Shown: positions 1-8,900 of the stretch, one piece after another | How positions within the stretch are numbered: position 1 is the first letter of the stretch | How the letters are laid out: each line of letters opens with the position of its first letter | Assembly: GCA_964354135.1 (NCBI GenBank) | Contig: CAYGZA010000031.1 | Coordinates: 1 to 31,421 of the forward strand | DNA length: 31,421 bases | From: CAYGZA01 sp964354135 | Lineage (GTDB): Bacteria; Planctomycetota; Planctomycetia; Pirellulales; Thermoguttaceae | Direction of reading: 5' to 3' | Notes under the pieces: generated by a model | Told to the model about the DNA's origin: nothing | Database searches by the model: none | The model's input: the letters and a program-made list of their open reading frames with translations, nothing else | Translations under genes and position numbers: made by a program

Positions 1-236
1 ATTTCGCTTCTTGTGAATCTGGGGCGACCTGGGCCATGAACCCTTGGCTGGCCAACGTGTTGCGCGGCGGAATCTGCGGCCTTTCCACCCGTTGTGCGGC
101 GCAGAGACTCGGCTTGACAAGGCCCTGGTCAACATTGCGTCGGGCGCGGTCCCAAGAGGGCCCGTGGCCAACAATTCCCGAGCCTTCGGCAAGCCCAACG
201 CTCTAAAGACGATGCGCCGACGATCTCGATTTCAGT

Positions 237-397
237 TGACCAGTGGCGGCCTTGCGCAAGCCCGCTCTTAACCACCCCTTGTTGACCACCCGAAAACCGC
301 CCGCAGGGCATTCTTGTCCGCACTGAACCCTGGTCGCGATCGGACGTTGTGACTTCTTGGGCCATTTTGGTGAGCGGATCGGTTTTCTCGCCCCGCG
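237..397 (+). repeat. Long dispersed repeat, left copy
   Basis: This 161-bp stretch matches the reverse complement of 31261-31421 at roughly 80-85 percent by eye, with no evident gaps. The right copy is cut by the window edge, so the repeat may extend further. No protein family is recognisable in it. Confidence 0.85.
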
Positions 398-442
398 GCG
401 CGCTCGCTTGTGGCCAACGGGCGAGGGGTGAGGGCGGGGGCG

Positions 443-473
443 GAAAGCTGAAAGCCGATAGCTGAAAGCCCCC
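443..473 (+). repeat. Dispersed repeat module with CTGAAAGC units, left copy
   Basis: A 31-bp stretch built from two nearby GCTGAAAGC units. It matches the reverse complement of 30987-31017 at 28 of 31 positions. It lies outside the 161-bp module in the same relative order and orientation as at the right end, so both belong to one composite repeat. Confidence 0.75.
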
Positions 474-691
474 TTCTTCCCAGTTCCCACTTCCGACTTC
501 CCACTGCCTCCCCGCCGCTCCCGACGCACCCGTTGGCGCGCTACCAATTCCTCCCCCCTCTTGATAAAATCTCCAACAGCAGGACACCTGGAGCACCGGC
601 GACGCTCCGTGGCTCAGTTCCACGACGTTTTGTCGGTCATCGGTGCGCGACGACCCGATTAAGCCCTACACGTTAGACGGTGGAAGAATCG

Positions 692-1411
692 GTGAACGAA
701 GATTCGAGAATCACAGCTTTGTGTGAGATGCTGCGGCGCGTTTCCGATGAGATTGTTCATCTCACGCACATTGACGATGTCTTTTGGCAAGTTCAGGCCG
801 TGATCCGCGAGAACAACGAAATCAAGGTCGGTGGCGTATTCCAGGGCTGGATAGCTCACTGTTACGTCGATGCGGTGACTGCAGGATTGCGACGGCTAGC
901 CGACAGAAGGCGGGACGTGATCTCACTCTGGCGCGTCTTCCAGGAGATGCTGTTAATCTCCAATCACGTCACCTGGGACCGATACCTTTCGCTCCATGGG
1001 GGTGTGCGCCGACACCACGTGGAGAGGTGGTGGGTCGATTTGGTTGGCGTGTCCGAAACGCACGTCACGCGCGCACTGATCCTCAAGAAGCGACGGCAAC
1101 TTGAAGCTGCGTTCGAGAAGGTTTGCGAGTTTGCGAATGAAAACGTCGCCCATACTGCCGCCAAGCCGACTGATGTTTCCATGACGTATAACGAAGTTCG
1201 CGACACGTTTGTCGCAGCGTTCAGACTCTATCGTTGGTGTTCGCTTGTTCTCGGATCTGAGGAGATGACTTCACCAGTGCCGACGATTCTGACGAACTGG
1301 CTAGAGGCGTTCCGCGTTCCCTGGATACCCAGGGGGCAGCGGGCCCCGAAATACGTGAGACTGGACGACTTGCTCGAGGAGAAGGGTGGCGGTAGCGGAT
1401 CCGCGCTCTAA
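692..1411 (+). CDS. AbiU2/HEPN-like protein, probable defence gene
   Basis: The predicted 239-residue protein resembles the HEPN-like AbiU2 family, associated with abortive phage infection. What I see is an all-helical sequence, an RRLADRRRDVISL segment (about residues 67-79) matching the family's RL-D---SL pattern, and FANENVAH near residue 147, which occupies the HEPN N-x4-H position with His154. The arginine of a classical R-x4-6-H ribonuclease motif is absent, so catalysis is uncertain. The GTG at 692 is preferred over the in-frame GTG at 680 because GGAAG lies at 682-686; this is a weak choice. It is followed by a palindromic element and then the repeat-array nuclease on the same strand, so the two may form one defence locus, although nearly 390 bp separate them. 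The family assignment is by motif only. Confidence 0.6.
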   Translation: MNEDSRITALCEMLRRVSDEIVHLTHIDDVFWQVQAVIRENNEIKVGGVFQGWIAHCYVDAVTAGLRRLADRRRDVISLWRVFQEMLLISNHVTWDRYLSLHGGVRRHHVERWWVDLVGVSETHVTRALILKKRRQLEAAFEKVCEFANENVAHTAAKPTDVSMTYNEVRDTFVAAFRLYRWCSLVLGSEEMTSPVPTILTNWLEAFRVPWIPRGQRAPKYVRLDDLLEEKGGGSGSAL

Positions 1412-1459
1412 CATGCGCAGGGGGAAAAGGGGCTGGGCGGGAGGCCGCTTGAGGAGGAA

Positions 1460-1527
1460 AAGGGGATAAGTCCAATTTGCCGTAAACGGCGCGCATGGGG
1501 CTTCGCACAAGTTGGACTTATCCCCTT
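1460..1527. repeat. REP-like palindrome with AAGGGGATAAGTCCAA arms
   Basis: Perfect 16-bp arms at 1460-1475 (AAGGGGATAAGTCCAA) and 1512-1527 (its reverse complement) enclose a 36-base loop. Single arms recur at 10761-10776 and 30865-30880. The size and intergenic location fit a REP or miniature element, of the kind often moved by Y1-type (RAYT) transposases. No transposase lies in the window. Confidence 0.85.
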
Positions 1528-1783
1528 CTCTCTCTCCCCCCTTTTCTCTCCCGTCGCCTGTCCCGTTTGTCGGGGACCCGATTACGACGGCGCGAAAACG
1601 GGAGGAACCTGGGGTGCGACTAGTGACTGAGTGCGCTCTGACCCCGACGGCGCCCCCTTACCCGGGACTCGACGATGGTCCGCACCAATAGCCAACTGGT
1701 CGCAGAGGGTGGCTATACTGAGAATGTCGGGTGAGCATCCTGCGCTCGGGCAACCTGGAGCGGATCGGGCATCGTCCATCCGT

Positions 1784-1790
1784 AGAAGGA
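1784..1790 (+). promoter_or_regulatory. Ribosome binding site deciding the nuclease start
   Basis: AGAAGGA lies 9 bases before the ATG at 1800. The longer frame could start at GTG 1731, but that start has no comparable site, and the extra 23 residues match no domain. Confidence 0.6.
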
Positions 1791-1799
1791 CTAGCAAGT

Positions 1800-3965
1800 A
1801 TGACTACCGCAGGTGATGTGGACTCGTGCCGCGATGACGGCTCAGAACAACTTACTGATTCGACCAATATGTCCAATGAGCCGGTCTGGTGCAAGCCTCC
1901 GGTACCTCTGAGATTCTGGAGTGACAAGCGGAACCGACTCGCTGCGATGGAATGGCTCGGGCGGAACCTCGGCTTCAGGTCTCCTGACGACTGGTATCAG
2001 CTCAGATGGAAGCATTTCGAGTCCAGTAATCTGCGAGGGTTGCTGCACATTGTAGGATCAGTACTTGCCGCGATTCGAGAACTAATGCCAGATAATGAAT
2101 GGATGCCTTGGCATCTTGGGCGTGTACCGTCGGGCTATTGGCACGTGATGGAGCATCGACTCCAGGCGATGCGTTGGCTTGGTGGAGTTCTCAGCTTCAA
2201 CCGCCCATCCGACTGGTATGGGATCACGTCGAACCACTTCTACCAGAACGGACTTGGAGGCTTGTTCCAGGTAGGGTATCGCAAGTCTGTCATCGCCGCC
2301 CTGCAAGAGTTGATGCCGCAACACGAGTTCCCTCCATGGCGATTCGCTCGGGTCAAATCAGGATACTGGCGCACGAAACAACACCGTGCTCACGCGATGG
2401 AATGGCTAGAAAGGCGGCTCAAATACGCGCTCCCGGCAGACTGGTACGCGGTCTCGAAGGCAGACTTTATTCAGAACGGATGCTACGGAATACTGCTGCA
2501 CCACAATCAGAGCATTGTCTCCGCCCTTCGGGAATACCGACCGAACGTCGAGTGGACGCCGTGGAACTTCGTCAACTTCAGTAGGGCGGCCGCAAGCGTG
2601 CGCGACGGCAAACCGATCTGGGACACTGCAAGAAAGGTCCCGAACCGGTTCTGGGAAGATGCTGACAATAGGCGTCGTTACATGGAATGGCTTGGAATGA
2701 AGCTAAGGATGCGCAGACCCGAGGACTGGTATCGGCTGACGGTCGAGAGCTTGCGCGACAATAAGGGCCACGCGATCTTGGACTATTACCGTCGGCTATC
2801 GAAGAAGTTGTCGCGGCGTGAGCAGGCGACGTACGCGCCACATGTGTTGGCGGTCAAAGAGTACGTCTCAGATTACGATTGGCTTCCCTGGGGATTCGGC
2901 AAAGTAACGTGGAACTTTTGGCGCTGGCGGGAAAACCGCCACTGGTACCTGAACTGGCTTGGTAGCGAGCTAGGGTTCACAGCACCGGACGACTGGTACC
3001 GGATCAACAGTAGGACCATTCGGGAGCACCATGGAACGCGGCTTCTTATCTTGATGGGGAGCATACTGGCCATTCTCCGAGACTTCATGCCAGAGCACGA
3101 GTGGCTGCCTTGGCTATTCCAGGAACACGCTCCGCAAAGGTGCTGGCGGGACCCACTCGTTCGGCGGAAGTACATGGACTGGCTCGGAGAAAGGCTCGGC
3201 TTCAAGAGTCTCCTGGACTGGAACATGCGTATTCGGGCAGAGGACTTCTTAGAGAACCAAGGAACAGCGCTTCTATGCAAAGTCCACAAGGGCTCACCGT
3301 GGGAGTCTCTCAGAGAGTATGCACCGGACCACGATTGGAAAGAGTGGCTACTGCCAGTGGTTCCAAGGAGGTTCTGGAAGTTTCGGCGGAATCGGGAGCG
3401 CTTCATGTGTTGGTTGGGTGAGGAACTCGGCTTCTCCAGGTTGGAGGATTGGTATCGGATAACTAAAGACCTCATCGCGACGAATGGCGGACGGCAACTG
3501 CTGAAGTACTATCATGGTTCCCCGCCGGCGGCCGTCATCGACTGCTTTCTGAATCATGAGTGGCAGCCGGAGAAGTTTCGGGTGAGGGAGAAGGCACAGA
3601 GACAACTGTTTGACACTGTGAAACAGTTGTTCCCTCGGGAACGCGTGGAGTACAACTACCTTCACGGCGATATCCGTTTCCGCAAGAGCGGCCGCCGCAT
3701 GCAGTCAGACATACACATCGCGAGACTCAGGCTCTCGTTTGAATACCAAGGCGAACAGCACTTCATACCCAAAGCGCACTTCGGTGGTAGAAAAGCCCTC
3801 AAGATACGGCAATCGCGCGACCGGGAGAAGAATCACGCATTCCGTAAGCACCCGATCATGCTTGTGTATATCGACTACACTTGGGACGGCACTCTTGAGT
3901 CCTTAGCGGCGATGATCCCGTCACGGATAAGGCGCAAGTCAATTCCGGTACAAAGGAAAGAATAG
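1800..3965 (+). CDS. Seven-repeat array fused to PD-(D/E)xK-like nuclease
   Basis: This 721-residue protein has a short N-terminal tail, then seven degenerate ~75-residue repeats at about 35-108, 109-184, 185-260, 280-368, 369-443, 444-520 and 521-595. Each unit follows VP--FW----NR---MEWLG--LGF---DDWYRI, then a helical G-LL segment, then A-RE-MP-HEWLPW. Residues 598-705 form a nuclease-like domain: SDIHI with Asp637, then LSFEYQGEQHF with Glu648, Gln650, Glu652 and His654, then FGGRKAL and a basic DREKNHAFRK stretch. That pattern resembles PD-(D/E)xK endonucleases of the EYQGEQHY type. I recall similar tandem repeats in algal, fungal and giant-virus hypothetical proteins but cannot verify this. 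By inference the array is a modular recognition surface, most likely for nucleic acid, that positions the nuclease. The upstream AbiU2-like gene suggests defence; a selfish homing role is also possible. Confidence 0.75.
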   Translation: MTTAGDVDSCRDDGSEQLTDSTNMSNEPVWCKPPVPLRFWSDKRNRLAAMEWLGRNLGFRSPDDWYQLRWKHFESSNLRGLLHIVGSVLAAIRELMPDNEWMPWHLGRVPSGYWHVMEHRLQAMRWLGGVLSFNRPSDWYGITSNHFYQNGLGGLFQVGYRKSVIAALQELMPQHEFPPWRFARVKSGYWRTKQHRAHAMEWLERRLKYALPADWYAVSKADFIQNGCYGILLHHNQSIVSALREYRPNVEWTPWNFVNFSRAAASVRDGKPIWDTARKVPNRFWEDADNRRRYMEWLGMKLRMRRPEDWYRLTVESLRDNKGHAILDYYRRLSKKLSRREQATYAPHVLAVKEYVSDYDWLPWGFGKVTWNFWRWRENRHWYLNWLGSELGFTAPDDWYRINSRTIREHHGTRLLILMGSILAILRDFMPEHEWLPWLFQEHAPQRCWRDPLVRRKYMDWLGERLGFKSLLDWNMRIRAEDFLENQGTALLCKVHKGSPWESLREYAPDHDWKEWLLPVVPRRFWKFRRNRERFMCWLGEELGFSRLEDWYRITKDLIATNGGRQLLKYYHGSPPAAVIDCFLNHEWQPEKFRVREKAQRQLFDTVKQLFPRERVEYNYLHGDIRFRKSGRRMQSDIHIARLRLSFEYQGEQHFIPKAHFGGRKALKIRQSRDREKNHAFRKHPIMLVYIDYTWDGTLESLAAMIPSRIRRKSIPVQRKE
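1902..3584 (+). repeat. Seven tandem coding repeats of about 225 bp
   Basis: Units are at about 1902-2123, 2124-2351, 2352-2579, 2637-2903, 2904-3128, 3129-3359 and 3360-3584. Between units 3 and 4 there is a 19-residue linker, and unit 4 carries an insertion of about 13-15 residues in its second half. The units are conserved as protein but clearly diverged from each other. This indicates an old array, not a recent slippage expansion. Confidence 0.85.
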
Positions 3966-3970
3966 GGCGG

Positions 3971-3999
3971 GGAATTCCGGGGACACCATACTGAATTCC
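3971..3999. repeat. REP-like element after the nuclease gene
   Basis: GGAATTC at 3971-3977 pairs with GAATTCC at 3993-3999 around CGGGGACACCATACT. I recall this phrase as a frequent companion of Y1 (RAYT) transposases in several phyla. It begins 6 bases after the stop codon of the repeat-array nuclease. Confidence 0.5.
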
Positions 4000-4076
4000 T
4001 GGCCGGTTCGGGCAGATTCGGTGCGTGGCTCGATTGGCACGGATCGTGGTTCCCGGGATGGCGCACCATGGGACCC

Positions 4077-4176
4077 NNNNNNNNNNNNNNNNNNNNNNNN
4101 NNNNNNNNNNNNNNNNNNNNNNNNNNNNNNNNNNNNNNNNNNNNNNNNNNNNNNNNNNNNNNNNNNNNNNNNNNNN
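4077..4176. other. Assembly gap of 100 N
   Basis: Exactly 100 N, the usual placeholder for a scaffold gap of unknown size. Adjacency of genes on either side is therefore not proven, and 3' neighbours of the repeat-array nuclease may be missing. Confidence 0.98.
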
Positions 4177-4334
4177 AGGGAAACCGTAGCGTTGCCGGCG
4201 GCCGTTGGGAGACGATGAGGAAATCGCGCATGGTCGATGAAGCAGGCCGATCCTCAGGGAAACCGTAGCGTTGCCGGCGGCCGTTGGGAGACGATGAGGA
4301 AATCGCGCATCGTCGATGAAGCAGGCCGATCCTC
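4177..4334. repeat. 79-bp tandem duplication abutting the gap
   Basis: Units 4177-4255 and 4256-4334 are identical except for one base (GCATGG against GCATCG). The first unit begins at the gap, so more copies may lie inside it. The period is not a multiple of three, so it would break any reading frame through it. Confidence 0.9.
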
Positions 4335-4493
4335 AGCGGATGCCGCTGCCAGTTTGCCCGGCAGTGCCGAAGCTCTCCCTGTTGCAAGGGACGCACCCAC
4401 CCTGCCGCCCAGCCAAGTGCCCGCGCCGCCCCCGGGCACCAAGATCCGATCCGCTACTTCGGCGATTATGAGCTATTGGAGGAGATTGGCCGG
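4335..4493 (+). pseudogene. N-terminal fragment of a planctomycete Ser/Thr kinase
   Basis: The fragment reads as a proline- and alanine-rich linker, then PPGTKIR, then in another frame YFGDYELLEEIGR. Planctomycete kinases typically carry GTKIRYFGDYELLEEI-RGGMGVVY at this point. The break is explained exactly by a duplicated GATCC at 4443-4447 and 4448-4452; removing one copy restores the frame. The sequence stops matching at about 4493, before the glycine-rich loop. It is therefore both frameshifted and truncated, and presumably inert. Confidence 0.7.
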
Positions 4494-4559
4494 CTGCGCC
4501 ATGATACAATGCCTTGAGCTTCGTGCCTTCAAGAATGACTCAATGGGGTTTCTCGATCT

Positions 4560-4643
4560 TGGGAGGGCGAGGCTCCTGCCGAGCCGAAAAATACGCCGGA
4601 CTGGCAGCATCGAATGTGGCTCGGCAGGAGCCTCGCCCTCCCA
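4560..4643. repeat. Palindromic element with 26-bp perfect arms
   Basis: The arms are 4560-4585 and 4618-4643, perfect reverse complements around a 32-base loop. The phrase GGCGAGGCTCCTGCCGAGCC is typical of short dispersed repeats in some planctomycete genomes. It sits just upstream of the FHA-kinase gene and could also act as a terminator or transcript-stabilising hairpin. Confidence 0.9.
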
Positions 4644-4680
4644 GAATGACGCAACGCTGTCTTAGGTGAAGGATTCCGTC

Positions 4681-5907
4681 ATGCCTGCGCAACTCGTGGT
4701 GGTTTCCGGGCCCGATCAGGGCCGGACGATCTCGCTGGAGGAGGGCCAGAGGTTGGTGATCGGCCGCGGGGAGGCCGCCGAAGCGCGTTTGGCGGACCCC
4801 TTCGCCTCGCGGACCCACTGCTGCGTCGAGGAGGACCGCGGCGCGTTCCTCCTCAGCGACGCCGGCAGCCGGGGCGGCACCTTCGTCAACGGCCGGCAGA
4901 TCACGCAGCACGAGCTGAAGCCGGGCGACGTGATTCGCATCGGCCAGACCGAGCTCCGCTTTCGCCTGGAAGGGGCGGAGGAGGACACCACCATGCTCGC
5001 CCCCGGGCTCTCCAAGCCCAAGCCGGCCCCCAAAGTCGCTCCCTTGCAGGACCTCGTGGGCAAGACGCTCGCCCATTACGAAATCCGGGAGAAGCTGTCC
5101 GTCGGCACGTCGGGCATGGTCTTCCGCGCCCGCGACGCGGAGCACGACCGCGCCGTCGCCCTGAAGGTCCTCTGGCCCGAGACCTCGAAGAACGACGAGG
5201 AAGTGCAGCGCTTCGTCCGCGCGATGAAGACCATGATGCCGGTCCGCCACCCGAACATCGTCGAGCTTTACGCCGCCGGCAAGACCGGGCCGTATTGCTG
5301 GCTGGCCATGGAGCACGTCGAGGGGGAGAACCTGACCCAGGTGATCCAGCGGATCGGCACGGTGGGGATGCTCGATTGGAAATACGCCTTCCGCGTGGCC
5401 GTCCACGTGGGGCGGGCCCTGGAGGCGGCCTTCGCCCACGAAGTCATCCACCGCAACATCACGCCGACGAACATCCTGATGCGCACCAAGGACCAGGTGG
5501 TCAAGCTCAGCGACCTGATGCTGGCCAAGGCGCTGGCCGGGTCCCTGGCGCGGCAGATCACCCAGCCGGGGCAGCTCGTGGGCGACGTCTCGTACATGTC
5601 GCCCGAGCGCACCCGCAACGAGGCCGAGGTGGACGGCCGGTCGGATATCTACAGCCTGGGGGCCACGGTCTACGCGCTCTTGACCGGACGGCCGCCGTTT
5701 GAGGGCGACTCGCTCCCGGAGCTGATCGCCAACATCCGCCAGGCCGAGCCGGAGAAGCCCAAGAAGTACCAGCTCTCCATTCCGGACATGTTTGAGGGCC
5801 TGGTGCTGCGGATGCTGGCCAAGCGACCCGGCGACCGGTACCAGACGCCCGCCGATCTGCTCAAAGACCTCGAGCGGGTGGCCAAGTACCAGGGGATCGA
5901 GGTCTAG
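4681..5907 (+). CDS. FHA-domain protein with degenerate kinase domain
   Basis: The 408-residue protein has an FHA phosphothreonine-binding domain at about residues 1-100 (VIGRGEA, SRTHC, FVNGRQI) and a Ser/Thr kinase-fold domain at about 130-405. Kinase landmarks present are VALK with Lys162, HPNIVELY, MSPERT and a C-lobe DIYSLGATVYALLTG. The catalytic loop reads HRNITPTN, with Asn259 in place of the catalytic Asp and Thr in place of the usual Lys. The DFG motif reads SDL with Asp278, and the glycine loop is SVGTSG. These changes suggest a pseudokinase that binds phosphopeptides or nucleotide without catalysing transfer. The start is ATG 4681, with AAGGA at 4669-4673. Its stop overlaps the stop of the convergent GH2 gene by 4 bases. 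No transmembrane segment is seen. Confidence 0.85.
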   Translation: MPAQLVVVSGPDQGRTISLEEGQRLVIGRGEAAEARLADPFASRTHCCVEEDRGAFLLSDAGSRGGTFVNGRQITQHELKPGDVIRIGQTELRFRLEGAEEDTTMLAPGLSKPKPAPKVAPLQDLVGKTLAHYEIREKLSVGTSGMVFRARDAEHDRAVALKVLWPETSKNDEEVQRFVRAMKTMMPVRHPNIVELYAAGKTGPYCWLAMEHVEGENLTQVIQRIGTVGMLDWKYAFRVAVHVGRALEAAFAHEVIHRNITPTNILMRTKDQVVKLSDLMLAKALAGSLARQITQPGQLVGDVSYMSPERTRNEAEVDGRSDIYSLGATVYALLTGRPPFEGDSLPELIANIRQAEPEKPKKYQLSIPDMFEGLVLRMLAKRPGDRYQTPADLLKDLERVAKYQGIEV

Positions 5908-8900
5908 CGTCTCGAAGGTTGCAGGCAGATGGCGTCCAAGACCAGGGCAAGGGCCTTGGGGCCCTGAGCTCGCCGCAGGACCAGGGTGTGCGAGCCCTGC
6001 GAGAGCGATACGCGCCAGCCGGGGCGCCAGGACAGTGCACGGGATGAGTACGGCTCCCGGGTGATGCCCTGCGCGAGCTGGATGAAGGGGTAATGCTCGC
6101 GATCGGCCTTCTTGCCGTCCATCGCCAGATCGAAACCCCTCAATGCCTCGCCGGAGTCGCAGGCGACTCGCACCAAGTACTCGCCGGAGCGCGGGATGGT
6201 GAGCTCGTGCCGGATGGCACCTTCCTTTTCTTCCGCACCGATTTCCAGCACCTTCCCGCTGTAGGTATCCTTGACCTCGACCCGCCGAATCGCGCCCGAG
6301 AGCTCTTGGGCCTCCGTGTTCCTCAGCAGGATTCCGTCGACGGGCGTCACCGGCGGCACGGGATAGACCGCGGTCACAAAGTCGCGGATCTCGTCCGCGG
6401 TCAAGTCGTAACGGTTTTCCGACAACACCCTGCCATCCGGGCCGACCACCTGCAGATCGGCCAGGAAGCCCGGGAGATGCCACACGTCGCCGGCCTCTTC
6501 CCGGGTCAGGACTTTCACCGTGGCGTCGGCGGGAAGGGAGAACTTCCGCTCGACCTGCTTGACCGTGTGGCCGTCGCGAGTCCGGAGCGTGTACTTGAGC
6601 GTGCAGTCCCTCCAGCTTCGGTGCCAATACTCGTTGACGACGCGCACGTCTTCCGCGCCGCCGTAGTCGAAGAACAGGATCGGCAACACCGGCTGACATG
6701 CCTCTTGGACGGCATAATAGGCCGTTCTCGGGCGGCCCGTGAAATTGACGATGCCGAGAAACGCCGAGGGAAAGGGATCGTCGAACCGGCAATGGATGGC
6801 AGCCGTGGTCGGATCGAACCGCTGGCCGCGGAAGTTCTCGTACATGAACTTCATGAATTGCCGCAGCCACCGCTCGCTGGCGTCCCGTTTCTCGATCACG
6901 TAGCGGCGGACTTTCTCCGTGGGCCAGTCGGCAGCGGCGGGTGCGTCGAGGAAGACCGGGCCGTCGTTGTAGCGGTAGGAATGGAAGGTCTCCCAGTAGT
7001 ATTCGGCCGAATCGAAGGGAAAGAGGTCCGGCCCGAGGATCGCGTGCATCTCGTCGATCGAAGGCAGCCCATACGCCCCCACCTCGCTTACGAACCTCAC
7101 CTTGACGCCGCTCCACAGGGGCGTGATCCGCGACAGATTGCCCGCCAGGTTGGGGTAGATGTGGATGTCCCAGTCCCCGCCGCCGCAGGCCCGGGAAATG
7201 GGGCAACTCGAATCGAGCGACTTCATCAGGGAAACCAGCTTCTCGCTGAACTCCCCCTGGCCCCCCTCGTTCCAGGCGGAATAGCCGACGACGCACGGAT
7301 GCGGCCGGCACTGGACCACGGTCTCCCGCACGATGTCGAGAATGTCCTTGCGCACCGGCGCCGACGCCGAATAGCTCCACTGGAGCGGCATTTCCTGCCA
7401 GACCATCATGCCCATCTCGTTGCAGAGGTCGTACATCTCCGGGGATGATTGGTGGGTCACGACACGAATCACGTTCAGGTTCGCGTCCTTCTGCATCCGG
7501 ATGCGCTGCCGGTAGCCGGTGCGATCCATCAACGACATCCAATGGACGTCGTCGTTGAGCATCCCTTTGAGGAAGATGCGGTGGCGGTTCACGTGGAGAC
7601 AGTGTTTCTTCTCGTCGAAGCTCACTTCTCGAATCCCGACCCGCGCCAGGTGCCGGTCCAGCAACCGGTCGCCGCGGCGGACCTCGATCTCCATCGTGTA
7701 GAGGAACGGCTCCCCCTGCTCCCAGGGATACCAAAGCCTGGGCTTGTCGATTCCGATCACCAGCTCGATCGGCGTTCTCCCCGCGGGCAACCCGGTGCGG
7801 CGCGATTCGACGGAGTGCGTCTTTGCACCGCCGGGCTCCATCAGCCGGCATCGGACGACCAGATCGTCCGGCCCCGGCTCCTTGGAGCAAAGCGTCAGTC
7901 GGACCTTGACGTCGGCGTGCGTGAGGTCCCGGTTCAGCGTGCTGGTGGTCCATGCGTCTTCGATGCCGACTTCCCCCCGCCCTCGCAGCGATACGGACCG
8001 GTAGATGCCGCCCATGCACCCCTCTTCGCCGTAGGGCATGGCGATGTCGTCCATCGCGTTGCCCTTGATGAGCGTCTTCTGGCCCGAAAAGCCGGGGTCG
8101 ATCGGACTGTCGACGCGGACCACCAGGGTGTTGCCCGCGCCCTTCTTGAGGGCGGCCGCAGCGTCGAGCTTGAACGAGGCGTAGGCCCCGACGTGCCGGC
8201 CGAGATAGTGCCCGTTCAGCCACACCCGCGCGTCGTAATCCACGCCCCCGAAGCAAAGCTCCGCGACGGATCCGGGAAAGGCGTCGGGCACGTCGAAATC
8301 GCGGCGGAACCAGACGACGCCGTGGTAGTCGACGCCCTGGACGTACCACTGCGACGGCACCGGCATCCGCTTCCAGGCCGAAACGTCGTGCTCCGGGGCG
8401 CAAAACCGCTCCCGGACGCCGAGGTTCCCGGGATCGGTCCGGTAGAGCCACGGGCCGTCGAGCGGGAGTCTTTGCTTGGCGTCCTCCAGCGCCTCGAGGG
8501 GCGAAGGGGCGGCACGGGGCGCATCGTCCGGATAGGGCTTGACCATCCTGCCGTTGTAGACCAGGGCGTTCATGCGCGGGCCGCGCTGGCGCAGCGTGAG
8601 CGCGGCCAGATAGAGCGCGCAGCCGGCGTCGGTCGCGCGAAGCGAGATGCTCTTAAGCGGCCGGCCGGGGTGGGCCAGGCGGTGACCGAACATCATCAGT
8701 TGCTTCTTGGGCTCGACGGCCACCATCTCGTCAAGGTGATAGTACAACCCCGTCGCACGCTCGGCGTCCGGCGGGTGCTTGTCCGAAAGCGCGTAGGCCG
8801 GCTCGGCCTCCGGCACAAAATGCCCATAGCGCACGTGGGCAAGATTCTTGCCGACGACCAGGGGAACGACCTCCTGCTGCCCGCTCTCATAGGAGACAAC

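Larger units (their letters stand above)
1..691. other. Gene-free left end with dispersed repeats
   Basis: I see no convincing gene here. Open frames on both strands are low-complexity or overlap the dispersed repeats listed separately (237-397 and 443-473). Positions 660-680 carry a short GTTAGAC core just before the AbiU2-like gene, which resembles an integron attC 3' core, but no matching 5' half was found. Bases 474-520 are a pyrimidine-rich tract. Confidence 0.6.
1412..1799. other. Intergenic stretch with palindrome and pyrimidine tract
   Basis: No gene is seen. It contains the inverted repeat at 1460-1527, then a pyrimidine-rich run at about 1521-1553. A TATACT hexamer at 1713-1718 could be a -10 element for the downstream nuclease gene, but no good -35 partner is visible. 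Confidence 0.5.

Noticed and set aside
44..271. Small plus-strand frame at the left end
   Set aside because: No ribosome site or family resemblance, and it runs into the dispersed repeat.
540..691. Integron attC site upstream of the AbiU2-like gene, suggested by GTTAGAC at about 672-678
   Set aside because: The 3' core fits G-TT-RRRY, but no complementary RYYYAAC core or L''/L' fold was found in the preceding 130 bases, and no integrase is present.
4177..4334. CRISPR array
   Set aside because: Only two contiguous 79-bp units with no spacers; it is a plain tandem duplication.
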